Positions 27,209 through 36,448 are shown, numbered from the stretch's first letter. The stretch is 64,000 bases of DNA from Clostridium sp. (GCA_015058405.1 SVCL01000056.1:23709-87708); one strand, 5' to 3'. Notes: generated by a model from the sequence alone, not told the origin. Program-made: numbers and translations.

Positions 27209-28867
27209 ATGGGAAAGAGTAATAAGAAATCAAAATTATTTTCATTTGATTTTTGGCAAAAGTTTGGTAAGGCGTTATTAGTAGTTGTAGCTGTAATGCC
27301 TGCCTCAGGTATTATGATATCTTTAGGTAAAGTTGTAGCAATGTTTTCAGATGTTGCATTTATTCAAACTGTTGGAAACGTTATGGAGCAAATAGGTTGG
27401 GCTTTTTTAAATAACTTAAATCTATTATTTGCAGTTGCAATTGCAGGTTCTTGGGCAAAAGATAGAGCACAAGGAGCTTTTGCTGGAGCAATAGCATTTG
27501 TACTTATTAATAAAATAACAGGTTCTGTATTTGGTGTTACATCAGATATGTTGTTGGATTCAAGTGCAGTAGTAACAACTATGTTTGGTATGGATTTAAC
27601 GGTTGCGGATTATTTTATTAGTGTTTTAGGTGCGCCAGCATTAAATATGGGGGTATTTGTTGGTATTATTGCAGGTTTCTTAGGTGGTACTATTTATAAT
27701 AAGTATTATGATTATAGTAAATTACCTGATTGTTTAAGTTTTTTTAATGGTAAACGTTTTGTTCCTTTTGTAGTAATAGCAGGATCTGTAGTAACTGCAC
27801 TTTTTATGACTTTAGTATGGCCTTTTGCACAATCAGGACTAAACAGCTTTGGTATGTGGCTTGCAGAATCTAAAGATAGCTCACCAGTACTTGCGCCATT
27901 TGTATATGGTACTTTAGAACGTTTATTATTACCTTTTGGTTTACATCACATGTTAACGATTCCAATGAATTATACAGAACTTGGTGGAACATATCAAATT
28001 TTATCAGGAAGTAATATAGGTCAAGTAGTATCTGGACAAGATCCATTATGGTTAGCATGGATTACAGATTTAGTTAACTTAAAAGGTTCAGGAGATATGA
28101 CAGCATATAATAACTTATTAACTACAGTTACTCCAGCAAGATTCAAGGTGGGACAAGTTATACTATCATGTTCATCTCTATTAGCAATAGCATTTGCAAT
28201 GTATAAAAATGTTGAAGGAAATAAAAAGAGTAAGTATAAGAGTATGTTCTTCTCAGCAGCTATAGCAGGTTTCTTAACAGGTGTTACTGAACCAGTGGAA
28301 TTCTTATTCTTATTTGTATCACCAATACTTTATGTTAGTTATGCAATATTAACAGGTATAGGGTTTGCGTTAGCAGATTTATTTAACTTAAGAGTTCATG
28401 CTTTTGGTGTGATAGAATTAATTACACGTACACCGTTAATGATAAATGCAGGTATTGGAAAAGATTTAATAAACTTTGCTATTGCATGTGTAGGTATGTT
28501 TGGATTGAATTTTGGAGTATTCAATTTCTTAATTAAGAAATTTAAGATTGCAACCCCAGGACGTTTAGGTAATTATGTAGAAGCAGAAGAAGGAGAAGTA
28601 GCAGCTAAATCAGAAGTAGCAGCAGGAGATTCTCAAGTTGAAAATATAGTTAAGTTATTAGGAAATAGAGAAAATATTGAAGATATAGATGCTTGTATGA
28701 CTAGACTAAGAGTTACAGTTAAAGATGTAAGTAAAGTAGCAGGGGAAGCAGAATGGAAAAAAGAAGGAGCTTTGGGATTAATATTAAAGGATAATGGAGT
28801 ACAAGCTATTTATGGGCCAAAAGCTGATGTATTAAAATCAAAAATTCAAGATTATTTAGGTGTATAA
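27209..28867 (+). CDS. PTS EIICB, glucose/maltose superfamily, alpha-glucoside type
   Basis: 552 residues, ribosome binding site GGGAGGAAT. Residues 1-450 form the EIIC membrane domain of the glucose family (FGKALLVVVAVMPASGIMISLG; FGLHHMLTIPMNYTELGGTY; AGFLTGVTEPVEFLF with the sugar-binding Glu). Residues 475-552 are an EIIB domain with the phosphorylated Cys in NIEDIDACMTRLRVTV. No EIIA domain is attached or nearby, so a shared EIIA (for example of the glucose system) must serve. It imports maltose, isomaltose or a related alpha-glucoside. Co-transcribed with the glucosidase. Confidence 0.93.
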   Translation: MGKSNKKSKLFSFDFWQKFGKALLVVVAVMPASGIMISLGKVVAMFSDVAFIQTVGNVMEQIGWAFLNNLNLLFAVAIAGSWAKDRAQGAFAGAIAFVLINKITGSVFGVTSDMLLDSSAVVTTMFGMDLTVADYFISVLGAPALNMGVFVGIIAGFLGGTIYNKYYDYSKLPDCLSFFNGKRFVPFVVIAGSVVTALFMTLVWPFAQSGLNSFGMWLAESKDSSPVLAPFVYGTLERLLLPFGLHHMLTIPMNYTELGGTYQILSGSNIGQVVSGQDPLWLAWITDLVNLKGSGDMTAYNNLLTTVTPARFKVGQVILSCSSLLAIAFAMYKNVEGNKKSKYKSMFFSAAIAGFLTGVTEPVEFLFLFVSPILYVSYAILTGIGFALADLFNLRVHAFGVIELITRTPLMINAGIGKDLINFAIACVGMFGLNFGVFNFLIKKFKIATPGRLGNYVEAEEGEVAAKSEVAAGDSQVENIVKLLGNRENIEDIDACMTRLRVTVKDVSKVAGEAEWKKEGALGLILKDNGVQAIYGPKADVLKSKIQDYLGV

Positions 28868-28868
28868 T

Positions 28869-29651
28869 ATGAAATTATTAACTTTAAACTGCCATTCATG
28901 GCAAGAAGAAAATCAATTAGAAAAAATTAAATATTTAGCAAAGACAATATCTGAAGAAAAGTATGACGTTATTACTTTGCAAGAGGTAAGCCAAAAGCTT
29001 AGTCGTGGTGAAGGCATAACAAAAGAAAATTATTTATCAGTATTATTAGATGAATTAAATAATTTAGGTATTGAAGAATATGAATATTTTTGGGATATGT
29101 CTCATATAGGATATGATATATATGAAGAAGGATTAGCTATATTAACAAAGCACAAGATTGTAGATAAGGAAAGTTTCTTTGTAACTAAAAGCACAGATAT
29201 AAAAAATTATAAAGCTAGGAAGATATTAAAAGCTAATATATCTATTGAAAATGAAATATATACATTTTTTTCGTGTCACTTAGGTTGGTGGCATGATGAG
29301 GAGGAATCTTTTAAGTATCAAGTAAAATCTTTGCTAGATAAGGTAGATAATGATAAGAAAACTTTTTTAATGGGTGACTTTAACAATAATGCTTTTGTAA
29401 AAGATGAGGGATATGATTATTTGTTAAGCCAAGGTATTTATGATACTTATAAACTAGCTAAAGAAAAAGATGGTGGAATAACTGTTCCAGGAAAAATTGA
29501 TGGATGGAGTAGCTGTTCTGATGAAAAGAGATTAGATTTGATTTTTACTAATTCAAAAGATATAGATGTAAAAATATCAAAAGTTATTTTTAATGGTGAA
29601 AATAAGGAAGTAGTATCTGATCACTATGGAGTAGAAGTGATTTTTGGATAA
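28869..29651 (+). CDS. Endonuclease/exonuclease/phosphatase (EEP) family hydrolase
   Basis: 261 residues, starting one base after the EIICB stop. Motifs of the DNase I-like EEP fold are clear: MKLLTLNCHSWQEENQ, DVITLQEVSQ, FFSCHLGWWHDEEESF, FLMGDFNNNAF and the final VVSDHYGVEV with metal-binding Asp, Glu, Asn and His. Members cleave phosphodiesters of nucleic acids, sphingolipids or inositol phosphates. No signal peptide, so it is cytosolic. Its place at the end of a sugar PTS operon recurs in Firmicutes, suggesting a sugar-phosphate-related substrate (inference). Confidence 0.85.
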   Translation: MKLLTLNCHSWQEENQLEKIKYLAKTISEEKYDVITLQEVSQKLSRGEGITKENYLSVLLDELNNLGIEEYEYFWDMSHIGYDIYEEGLAILTKHKIVDKESFFVTKSTDIKNYKARKILKANISIENEIYTFFSCHLGWWHDEEESFKYQVKSLLDKVDNDKKTFLMGDFNNNAFVKDEGYDYLLSQGIYDTYKLAKEKDGGITVPGKIDGWSSCSDEKRLDLIFTNSKDIDVKISKVIFNGENKEVVSDHYGVEVIFG

Positions 29652-29728
29652 AAAAGTAGTTGAAATTTAATAAATAAAAAAATATAATAAAACTAGTGCA
29701 GATAGTTTGTTATTATATAAATAAAAGA

Positions 29729-29759
29729 AAAAAATAGGCATGAATCATGCCTATTTTTT
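29729..29759 (+). terminator. Terminator of the alpha-glucoside operon
   Basis: AAAAAATAGGCATG (29729-29742) pairs with CATGCCTATTTTTT (29746-29759), three-base loop. Confidence 0.92.
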
Positions 29760-29894
29760 GTGGTGTATGAGAAAAAATATTTATGTTTATATTTTGAATT
29801 TAATCTTGATTATGGAATAAAAAATGAAAAAAAGTACATAATTAAGGTAGCATAGTTACTGTAAAAAAAGGTAAGATGGAGGACTATTTATAAT

Positions 29895-32057
29895 ATGAAA
29901 AAAGTAGTGATTGCAGAAAAGCCTTCTGTAGCTAAGAATATTGCAGATGCTTACAATATAAAGAAAAGAAATGATGGATATTTTGAAGGTGAAGATTATT
30001 TAGTAACTTGGGCCTTTGGTCATTTGTTTCAATTATATGATGCTAAAGATTATGATGAAAGTATGAGAAGCTGGAGAATGGAAAAGTTTCCTTTTATACC
30101 AGAAAAATTTGAATATAAGATAAAATGTGACAGTGTAGATAGATCGGCTGTAGATAAAGGTGCTGAAAAGCAAATAAATATAATAAAGAATCTGATAGCA
30201 CGTCCAGATGTAGATGGGGTAATATCTGCTACTGACCAGGACAGAGAGGGAGAATTAATATCTTTAGAGGTATTTATGTATTTGAATCAGGATAAGCCTA
30301 TATATAGATTATTACTTAACGAATGGACTCCAGATGAAGTAAAAAAAGGTATGAAGAATCTAAAGAAGAATGAAGAAATGAAATTCTTACAAGATGCAGG
30401 AATTAGTAGACAATGGGCAGATTGGATTATAGGAATAAATTTAACTTCAGTAGCAACATTAAGATACAATCCTAATGATAACAAGATATTAAATATTGGA
30501 CGAGTTTTATTACCTACATTAAAGATTATATATGATAGAGATAAAGAAATAGAAAACTTTAAGGCTACTACTTATTACAAGTTAATTGCAGCCTTCAAGA
30601 CAAAGAATAATGAGGAATTTGAGGCAACTTATTATAATGAAGAAAATAATGAAAAATTTGAAGATAAAAAAGTAGTAGATGAGTTAAAGAAAGCCTTACA
30701 AGAAGCTAATGGAGAAATAGTGGAAAAACAAATAGAGAAGAAGAGGGAATATGCTCCATTATTATTTAATTTATCTAATTTACAAGGATATATAACAAGT
30801 AAGTATAAAGGATGGACTTCTGATAAGGTATTAAAGGTAGCACAATCTTTATATGAAAAGAAATTTACTACATATCCTAGAACCGGAAGTGTCGCTTTAG
30901 ATGAGAGTTTAAAGGATAAGACTAGAAAGGTGTTAGAAACAATAAAGAGGGGATTACCTTATGAAGATCAAATTAAATTTATAGATAATAAAAGAATTTT
31001 TGATAATTCTAAGGTGGAAAGCCATAGTGCTATAATTCCAACGTATATTAAACCAACAGGCTTAAGTAAGGATGAAGAGATTGTTTATACAGCTATAAAA
31101 AACAGGTTTATAATGCAGTTTATGCCTATAGCTCAATTTGAAGAAACTAAGTTGACTGTTAAGGTTAATAATGAATTATTAAAAGGAAACTTTATAGCTA
31201 AGGGAAAGGTTCAAATAGTTGAAGGTTGGCGTATAGTAGAAAAAATAGAAAGTAAGGATACTATATTACCATTAGTTAAAGAAAAAGATATAATTGACAT
31301 AGTGGATAGTAAAGTGAATAAAGTTACTAAAAAACCTCCAAAACTACATACAGAAAAAACATTATTAAGAGTTATGGAAACTTGTGGGAAGAGTTTTAAG
31401 GACGAAGAAGATTCAGAAGAAATGATGCAGGCTATACTTAGTGGATTTAGTATAGGAACACCAGCTACAAGAGCAGAAACAATAAAGAAGTTAAAAGATA
31501 CAGGATATATTAAGTCTAAAGGAAAAAGCCTTACATGCACTGATCTTGGAAAAACCTTAGTGGAAATATTTCCGGTAAAAGAATTATTGGACTTACAGTA
31601 TACTGGTAAGCTAGAAAAGACTTTATCTGATATAGAAAAAGGTAAGTTTAAGAAAAGTGAGTTTTTAGATATGATAAAAGGGTTTACTATAGGAGCTGTA
31701 GATGATATAAAAAAAGATACATCTATGTTAAGCAGCTTTAAGGTTGATCTTCCAGAAGGAAAAACTAGTTTAGGTAAGTGCCCTATATGTGGTAATGATA
31801 TTATTGAAGGTGATAGAGGATTTGGGTGTACAAATTGGAAGAATGGATGTAAGTTTACTATATGGAAAGATGATAAATATATAAATTCGTTAGGAAAAAA
31901 GGTTTCTAAAGAGATGGTAGAGTTACTTCTTAAAAATGGAAAGGTTGGCTTTAGAAATTTAAAAAGCAAAAAGGGAAATATATATTCAGCTTATTTTAAA
32001 TATGAACAAAATAAAGAAACTGGATATTTTAATTGGAAAATAGAATTTATAAATTAA
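29895..32057 (+). CDS. topB: DNA topoisomerase III
   Basis: 720 residues. The Toprim domain opens KKVVIAEKPSVAKNIADAY and contains ISATDQDREGELIS. The active-site Tyr is in KKFTTYPRTGSVALDE near residue 328, and PATRAETIKKLKDTGYIKS is a typical type IA segment. After residue 600 a single zinc-ribbon-like element is seen (CPICGNDIIEGDRGFGC plus a later Cys). It relaxes negative supercoils and decatenates DNA using a 5'-phosphotyrosine bond. Length is usual for Firmicute TopB. Monocistronic with a terminator downstream. Confidence 0.95.
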   Translation: MKKVVIAEKPSVAKNIADAYNIKKRNDGYFEGEDYLVTWAFGHLFQLYDAKDYDESMRSWRMEKFPFIPEKFEYKIKCDSVDRSAVDKGAEKQINIIKNLIARPDVDGVISATDQDREGELISLEVFMYLNQDKPIYRLLLNEWTPDEVKKGMKNLKKNEEMKFLQDAGISRQWADWIIGINLTSVATLRYNPNDNKILNIGRVLLPTLKIIYDRDKEIENFKATTYYKLIAAFKTKNNEEFEATYYNEENNEKFEDKKVVDELKKALQEANGEIVEKQIEKKREYAPLLFNLSNLQGYITSKYKGWTSDKVLKVAQSLYEKKFTTYPRTGSVALDESLKDKTRKVLETIKRGLPYEDQIKFIDNKRIFDNSKVESHSAIIPTYIKPTGLSKDEEIVYTAIKNRFIMQFMPIAQFEETKLTVKVNNELLKGNFIAKGKVQIVEGWRIVEKIESKDTILPLVKEKDIIDIVDSKVNKVTKKPPKLHTEKTLLRVMETCGKSFKDEEDSEEMMQAILSGFSIGTPATRAETIKKLKDTGYIKSKGKSLTCTDLGKTLVEIFPVKELLDLQYTGKLEKTLSDIEKGKFKKSEFLDMIKGFTIGAVDDIKKDTSMLSSFKVDLPEGKTSLGKCPICGNDIIEGDRGFGCTNWKNGCKFTIWKDDKYINSLGKKVSKEMVELLLKNGKVGFRNLKSKKGNIYSAYFKYEQNKETGYFNWKIEFIN

Positions 32058-32067
32058 TATATTTTAT

Positions 32068-32105
32068 ATAAGGAGAATTTAACTTTTTAATTCTCCTTAT
32101 TTTTA
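32068..32105 (+). terminator. Convergent terminator between topB and the sigma-factor gene
   Basis: ATAAGGAGAATT (32068-32079) and AATTCTCCTTAT (32089-32100) form a perfect 12-base stem followed by TTTTTA; on the minus strand the A-flank gives a weaker T-run. Confidence 0.88.
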
Positions 32106-32106
32106 T

Positions 32107-32625
32107 TTACATGCAATCTATTAGGTTTTTTCTTAATTTGATTAAAGATCTATTTTTGCATTGATTTACGGCTTGTCTTGAAATGTCCATTAATTTAGAA
32201 ACTTCTGTAACTGTATAACCTTTTTTAAATAATAAGGTAAGTATATCAGATTCTTTTTTAGTAAGATATTTATCAAATAATTCACTAAAGTAATCAATTT
32301 CTAGTTCTTGAGAATCTGTTATTATATCTAAATTAAGTTCAGAAAAAGAGTATTTAGTTTTTGCCTTAGATAAACGAATATATTCGTTTTTTATAGTTTT
32401 ATGAAGGTATGATACAAGAATTGGATCAGAGTCCATAGAATCATTTATCTTCATAGATTTTACTGTTTTTATGAAATGTAAAATTAAATCTTGTTTTGCA
32501 TCTTCATAGTCCAGTAAGCGTGCATATTTTATAATTAATTTATCAAACCTTTCAAGTAATACTTCTAAACAACTACAATTATTATTTTTACTAGATATTA
32601 TTAAGTTATACAATTTTTCGCACAT
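32107..32625 (-). CDS. Group-5 (TcdR/UviA/BotR-type) sigma factor
   Basis: 172 residues, the size of TcdR, TetR, BotR and UviA. Residues 15-60 correspond to sigma region 2 (LLERFDKLIIKYARLLDYEDAKQD, ILHFIKTV), and residues 118-165 are region 4 with a helix-turn-helix (LTKKESDILTLLFKKGYTVTEVS, MDISRQAVNQCKNRSLIKLRK). Such factors direct RNA polymerase to clostridial toxin and bacteriocin genes. It stands next to a TcdE/UviB-like holin on the same strand. Both genes have matching TTTACA-N17-TTTTTAT upstream elements, consistent with autoregulation. No toxin gene is in the window. Confidence 0.85.
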   Translation of the reverse strand: MCEKLYNLIISSKNNNCSCLEVLLERFDKLIIKYARLLDYEDAKQDLILHFIKTVKSMKINDSMDSDPILVSYLHKTIKNEYIRLSKAKTKYSFSELNLDIITDSQELEIDYFSELFDKYLTKKESDILTLLFKKGYTVTEVSKLMDISRQAVNQCKNRSLIKLRKNLIDCM

Positions 32626-32654
32626 TTATAGCACCTCTTTCTATCTTTTGGTTA

Positions 32655-32684
32655 ATAAAAAGACAAAAAGATTGAAATTGTAAA
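32655..32684 (-). promoter_or_regulatory. Putative group-5 sigma promoter of the sigma gene
   Basis: On the minus strand: TTTACA (32684-32679), 17 bases, TTTTTAT (32661-32655, preceded by C). A second TTTACA lies at 32696-32691. The same layout occurs upstream of the holin. Confidence 0.6.
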
Positions 32685-32748
32685 CATAAATGTAAAAAAA
32701 TAAAAATGGAATATAAACCAAACAATGTAAAATATTATAATATAATTA

Positions 32749-32763
32749 TGACGTTAAACGTCA
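32749..32763. promoter_or_regulatory. Short perfect palindrome between sigma and holin genes
   Basis: TGACGTTAAACGTCA, seven-base arms around a central A, upstream of the sigma-gene promoter. Operator-like; the binding protein is unknown. Confidence 0.4.
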
Positions 32764-32771
32764 CTAAAGTC

Positions 32772-32832
32772 AAAAAAGTACAATTAAAAGATAAAGAATG
32801 ACTATCTAAGTCATTCTTTATCTTTTAATTGT
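32772..32832 (-). terminator. Terminator of the holin gene
   Basis: Perfect 24-base arms at 32809-32832 and 32780-32803 (core AAAGAATGACT) around a five-base loop, followed on the minus strand by ACTTTTTTG. The 5' arm includes the last codons of the holin gene. Confidence 0.9.
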
Positions 32833-33206
32833 AAAAGGGCATCAATTAGTTTTTGTGGTAATGGTAAACCTAATTCTCCACAGTTTTCTAATATACTTAA
32901 ACCTTCATTTACTATGTAGAAATAACAAACCAATGTTCTGAATACCCAAGTAGTGTTAATTAATCTATCTAATAATACGGCTACTATAAGAACTATTAAT
33001 ATAAGACTTTTTTTTGCAAGTCCTTTAATACCAATTCTAGAAGAAAGTTCTTTAGTAATATAAGCTTTTATCATTCCTGTTAAATAGTCTAAACTCATAA
33101 ATAAGATAAGAACAATTACTGATATATCCCAGGTTCCAAAAATCCATGTTATAACTGTAGCTAAAATTGATATTAAGAATTTAATACACTCCATAATTGC
33201 TTCCAT
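32811..33206 (-). CDS. TcdE/UviB-like holin (toxin-secretion holin family)
   Basis: 131 residues from the ATG at 33206, directly behind GAGGAGG; an upstream in-frame codon inside the ribosome binding site is rejected. Two or three membrane segments are visible (FLISILATVITWIFGTW, VIVLILFMSLDYLTGMI, LILIVLIVAVLLDRLI), and LDYLTGMIKAYITKELSSRIG is the signature of the phage_holin_4/toxin-secretion holin family. Such proteins release endolysin or, as TcdE, large toxins. It is transcribed with the same polarity as the sigma factor gene but carries its own promoter and terminator. Cargo is not in the window. Confidence 0.92.
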   Translation of the reverse strand: MEAIMECIKFLISILATVITWIFGTWDISVIVLILFMSLDYLTGMIKAYITKELSSRIGIKGLAKKSLILIVLIVAVLLDRLINTTWVFRTLVCYFYIVNEGLSILENCGELGLPLPQKLIDALLQLKDKE

Positions 33207-33239
33207 TTTAATTCCTCCTCTCAAAAGTCCATTTACTAT

Positions 33240-33275
33240 ATAAAAACAAAAAAGAGATTAAACTGTAAATGTAAA
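33240..33275 (-). promoter_or_regulatory. Putative group-5 sigma promoter of the holin gene
   Basis: Minus strand: TTTACA (33269-33264), 17 bases, TTTTTAT (33246-33240, preceded by G); an additional TTTACA at 33275-33270. Matches the element in front of the sigma factor gene. Confidence 0.6.
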
Positions 33276-33582
33276 GTGGAAAATTTTTAGTTTTAATATT
33301 CAATGATTTTTGTTGGGGAATTTCTATATGATATTTAAGTATAATTTTATAAATACTAAATATGTATTACAATAAAGTATAAGAAAATACTTATAAGATT
33401 AAAAATATATATTTTACGATAAATATGTTTACATAAATAAAAATCAATGTTAAAGTTATATTAAAGGATGAAAAAGTTTACTTTAGGAATATGATGAGAT
33501 TTCAGAAAAAAATAATTCATCCAATTTTATAAAGAAATTTGATAAATTATAAAAAAAGCTTGAAAGTACAATTAACATAAAT
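33276..33582. other. Intergenic stretch, nothing recognised
   Basis: About 300 AT-rich bases between the holin promoter and the lrgB terminator. Stops occur in all frames and I see no RNA motif, repeat or clear promoter. Confidence 0.6.
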
Positions 33583-33630
33583 AAAAAAGATATCATAATA
33601 ACTTTATAAGTTATTATGATATCTTTTTTT
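33583..33630 (-). terminator. Terminator of lrgAB
   Basis: Arms of about 22 bases (core AGATATCATAATAACTT, 33588-33604, with its complement 33607-33624) around TAT/ATA, flanked by A-run and T-run, so it can act in both directions. Its right end overlaps the lrgB stop. Confidence 0.9.
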
Positions 33631-34336
33631 ATAAATTTAATATTATTGCAGCTAAATTATAAATAGCTGGCGCAATAAATACTGTCATAAGACCTGCAAC
33701 TCCTATAGATAAGCTACTCATGGCGCCTTCAACTTCACCTATCTCAAGGGCTTTAGTAGTACCTATAGCATGAGAGGCTGTGCCTAAAGATACCCCGACA
33801 GCAATGCTATCATTTATTTTGAAGATTTTGCAGATATATGGCCCAATTACAGCACCTAAGATACCTGATAAAATAATAGCTAAAACAGTAATTGGTACAA
33901 TACCTTCTAATTGATTACTGATTTCTATTCCTATAGGTGTTGTAACAGATTTGGGAATTAAAGATTTCATTAAATCTGAATCTAATTTGAAAATGTATGA
34001 TAAAGCTATAATAGAGCATATTCCAATAATAGATCCTAGTAAAATTCCACTAATAATTGAAAGGGCATTTCTTTTTAATAAATCAATTTGTTTATATAAA
34101 GGAAGTGCTAAAACTACAGTGGAAGGTCCAAGAAACATATTTATAAATTTAGCTCCTGAATTATAAGTATCAAAATCAATATTAAATGCTATTAAGAAAC
34201 CTATAACTAGAAGAATAGCAATTAGTAATGGATTAAATATTGCTACCTTAGTTTTTTTGTTTATGTATAAGCCAATTTCGAAGGCTGCTAGTGAAAGAAT
34301 TATTCCAAAAAATAAGTTGTTAGTTATTATGCTCAA
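33629..34336 (-). CDS. lrgB: LrgB/CidB-family protein
   Basis: 235 residues, seven or more membrane segments. Typical stretches are VTTPIGIEISNQLEGI, GVSLGTASHAIGTTKALE and FLGPSTVVLALPLYKQ. With LrgA it forms a holin/antiholin-like or pyruvate-uptake membrane system that influences autolysis and stationary-phase metabolism. It starts 12 bases after lrgA in the same transcript. No LytSR two-component genes are adjacent; its nearness to a holin and sigma factor is of interest but they are separate transcripts. Confidence 0.93.
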   Translation of the reverse strand: MSIITNNLFFGIILSLAAFEIGLYINKKTKVAIFNPLLIAILLVIGFLIAFNIDFDTYNSGAKFINMFLGPSTVVLALPLYKQIDLLKRNALSIISGILLGSIIGICSIIALSYIFKLDSDLMKSLIPKSVTTPIGIEISNQLEGIVPITVLAIILSGILGAVIGPYICKIFKINDSIAVGVSLGTASHAIGTTKALEIGEVEGAMSSLSIGVAGLMTVFIAPAIYNLAAIILNL

Positions 34337-34348
34337 ATTTAAATATTA

Positions 34349-34726
34349 CTACTTGTCTATAAAAGTAGTTTCTCCTTTCTTATTTATTTTTCGTGAAATA
34401 GCTTGAACAATGATCCCTGTACATCCAATAACTATAATTGTTGTTAGTATGCATATAATTATTAATTTAGCCCAAGAATCTTTAATAAGTCCGCAAGAAG
34501 ACATAAGTTGTACTCCTGCGGGAATAAAGAAAAAGGCTAAATGGTCTAAAAGAAAATTTGATATATTTTCAATTTGGGATGGTTTTATAATATTAGTACA
34601 TAATAATATTAGTAGTATTATAAGCCCTAAAACATTCCCAGGGATAGGTAAAGATAAAATTTTGGAAATGAATTCACCTAATAGATAGATACCAAAGATA
34701 ATAAGTGCTTCCCTAAAAAGTTTCAT
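34349..34726 (-). CDS. lrgA: LrgA/CidA-family holin-like protein
   Basis: 125 residues with four membrane segments. Family features: IYLLGEFISKILSLPIPGNVLGLI, HLAFFFIPAGVQLMSS. It acts with LrgB in the membrane. Start ATG follows AGGAGGAAT. The upstream 160 bases hold the promoter region, with no clear LytR-type repeat visible. Confidence 0.93.
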   Translation of the reverse strand: MKLFREALIIFGIYLLGEFISKILSLPIPGNVLGLIILLILLCTNIIKPSQIENISNFLLDHLAFFFIPAGVQLMSSCGLIKDSWAKLIIICILTTIIVIGCTGIIVQAISRKINKKGETTFIDK

Positions 34727-34871
34727 TTATTATTCCTCCTAAAGTAATAGTTCATAAATTAATTTATCACTTTGAGGTAATTATGTAAACTTGAAAAAAA
34801 TTGATAAATATAAAAAAAATAATACTTATGAGTTAATGTGTTTAAATTAAAAGAAGTTTGTATAAAATTAA

Positions 34872-34899
34872 GGATTCTTAGAACTAAATCTAAGAATCC
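34872..34899 (-). terminator. Terminator of the ABC importer operon
   Basis: GGATTCTTAGA (34872-34882) and TCTAAGAATCC (34889-34899) form a perfect 11-base stem, followed on the minus strand by TTAATTTTAT. It overlaps the end of the permease gene. Confidence 0.8.
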
Positions 34900-35678
34900 C
34901 TTGAAGTTGACTTTTCTAATAAAGCAACTAATTTATACATAACAAAAGCAATTATAGATAGTAAAACTATACTCATCATAACCATATCAAGTTGAGATAT
35001 TTGACCACCATATACTATTAAGAAGCCAAGTCCTTTACGCGCTACTAAGAATTCTCCCATTATTACACCTACCCAAGATAAACCTACATTTATCTTTAAG
35101 GCTGATATTAGTAGTGGAACTGAATAAGGGATAATTAAATAGCGTAAGATTTGAATTTTACTTGCATTAAAGGTGAGCATTAATAATAATTTTTCTTTAT
35201 CTACTTCTTTAAATCCAGTATAAATACTTATAATTGTAGTAACAATAGAAATAAGAAGTGCAATTACAATTATAGCTGTAGTACCATTTCCAACCCAAAA
35301 TATAATTATGGGTGCTAAAGCAACCTTAGGTAGGGCATTAAGAACTACGAGGTAGGGATCTAAAATTTTAGAGGCAAAAGGAAAAATCCATAATAAAATA
35401 GCTATTAGTGTACCCCAAATAGTACCAAGAGTAAATCCTAGAATAGTTTCATAGCAAGTTATCCATATATTATTTAATAAAGTACCATCATTGTAGAATT
35501 TAAAAAGTGATTTTAGAATTCTACTTGGACTAGAGAATAAAAAGGGGTCTATCCATTTTTGATTAGCAGCTATTTCCCAAAGAAAGATTAAGAAGATTAA
35601 TATAAAAATTCTAAAAAAGGTAACCTTAAAGTTATTAAATTTAAGATTTTTTATAAAGAGTTTGTGTTCTTCGCTCAT
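34890..35678 (-). CDS. ABC transporter permease (SsuC/ThiX-like)
   Basis: 262 residues with six membrane segments and the EAA loop of nitrate/sulfonate/thiamine-precursor permeases (LNALPKVALAPIIIFWVGNG, then a GFKEVDKEKLLLMLTFNASK segment). It is the channel for a substrate delivered by the lipoprotein encoded upstream. Its ATG overlaps the ATPase stop. The family alone does not separate sulfonate, taurine or hydroxymethylpyrimidine uptake. Confidence 0.9.
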   Translation of the reverse strand: MSEEHKLFIKNLKFNNFKVTFFRIFILIFLIFLWEIAANQKWIDPFLFSSPSRILKSLFKFYNDGTLLNNIWITCYETILGFTLGTIWGTLIAILLWIFPFASKILDPYLVVLNALPKVALAPIIIFWVGNGTTAIIVIALLISIVTTIISIYTGFKEVDKEKLLLMLTFNASKIQILRYLIIPYSVPLLISALKINVGLSWVGVIMGEFLVARKGLGFLIVYGGQISQLDMVMMSIVLLSIIAFVMYKLVALLEKSTSRDS

Positions 35679-36448
35679 TAAGAGTTAAGTTCCTTCCAAA
35701 TTAGATCAAAATAAAATTTGAATTCTCCTTCACTTCTTCTTTCAAAAGGTGTAGCAGCCTTATTTTTAAAGTTAATATCTATATCCCTTTTTATATTTGC
35801 AGGTCGCTTTGATAAAATTAATATTCTATCAGATAAAGAAATAGCTTCACTTATATCGTGAGTAACCATGATAGCAGTTTTTTTTTCAATATTAATAATA
35901 TTTTTGATATCATCTGAAACCTTAATTCTAGTTTGAAAATCAAGTGCAGAAAAAGGCTCGTCTAAGAATAAAATTTCAGGATTAATTGCTAAGGTTCTAA
36001 TTAATGCTACTCTTTGTCTCATACCACCAGAGAGTTCTTTTGGATAATGATTTTTAAAGTTTATAAGATCATATTTTTCTAGAAGTTTTTGAACCCTCTC
36101 TAAGTTTTCTTTAGTTGAGATACTTTTTATTCTTAAAGGTAATGTTACATTTTTCCATACAGTATCCCACTCAAATAAGTGATCTTTTTGAAACATATAG
36201 CCTATTTTATTGGAGTTTTTATCTATATCTTTGCCTTTAAAAAGGATTGTACCAGCGCTTGGTTTTAATATACCACATAGAATGTTTAGGAGAGTAGATT
36301 TTCCACAGCCAGAAGGACCAAGAATAGTAAGAAATTCATTTTCTTTAACAGAAAAGTTAATATTATTTAAAGCTTGTGTCTCACCTTTTAATGAGTGATA
36401 GTTCATTGATAGATTATTAATGTTTAGTAAATCCAATTTTTTCACCAC
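35678..36448 (-). CDS. ABC transporter ATPase (SsuB/ThiZ-like)
   Basis: 256 residues. Walker A GPSGCGKST, Q-loop YMFQKDHLFEW, signature LSGGMRQRVALIRTLA, Walker B ILFLDEPFSALD and the switch His in VTHDISEA are all present. It powers the permease encoded next. Start is a GTG behind AAGGTG; a second GTG one codon later is equally possible. The gap to the binding-protein gene contains a GC-rich hairpin. Confidence 0.93.
   Translation of the reverse strand: MVKKLDLLNINNLSMNYHSLKGETQALNNINFSVKENEFLTILGPSGCGKSTLLNILCGILKPSAGTILFKGKDIDKNSNKIGYMFQKDHLFEWDTVWKNVTLPLRIKSISTKENLERVQKLLEKYDLINFKNHYPKELSGGMRQRVALIRTLAINPEILFLDEPFSALDFQTRIKVSDDIKNIINIEKKTAIMVTHDISEAISLSDRILILSKRPANIKRDIDINFKNKAATPFERRSEGEFKFYFDLIWKELNS

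Noticed and set aside
31211..31969. 252-codon minus-strand frame inside topB
   Set aside because: Shadow of the conserved topoisomerase coding sequence; no start signals.
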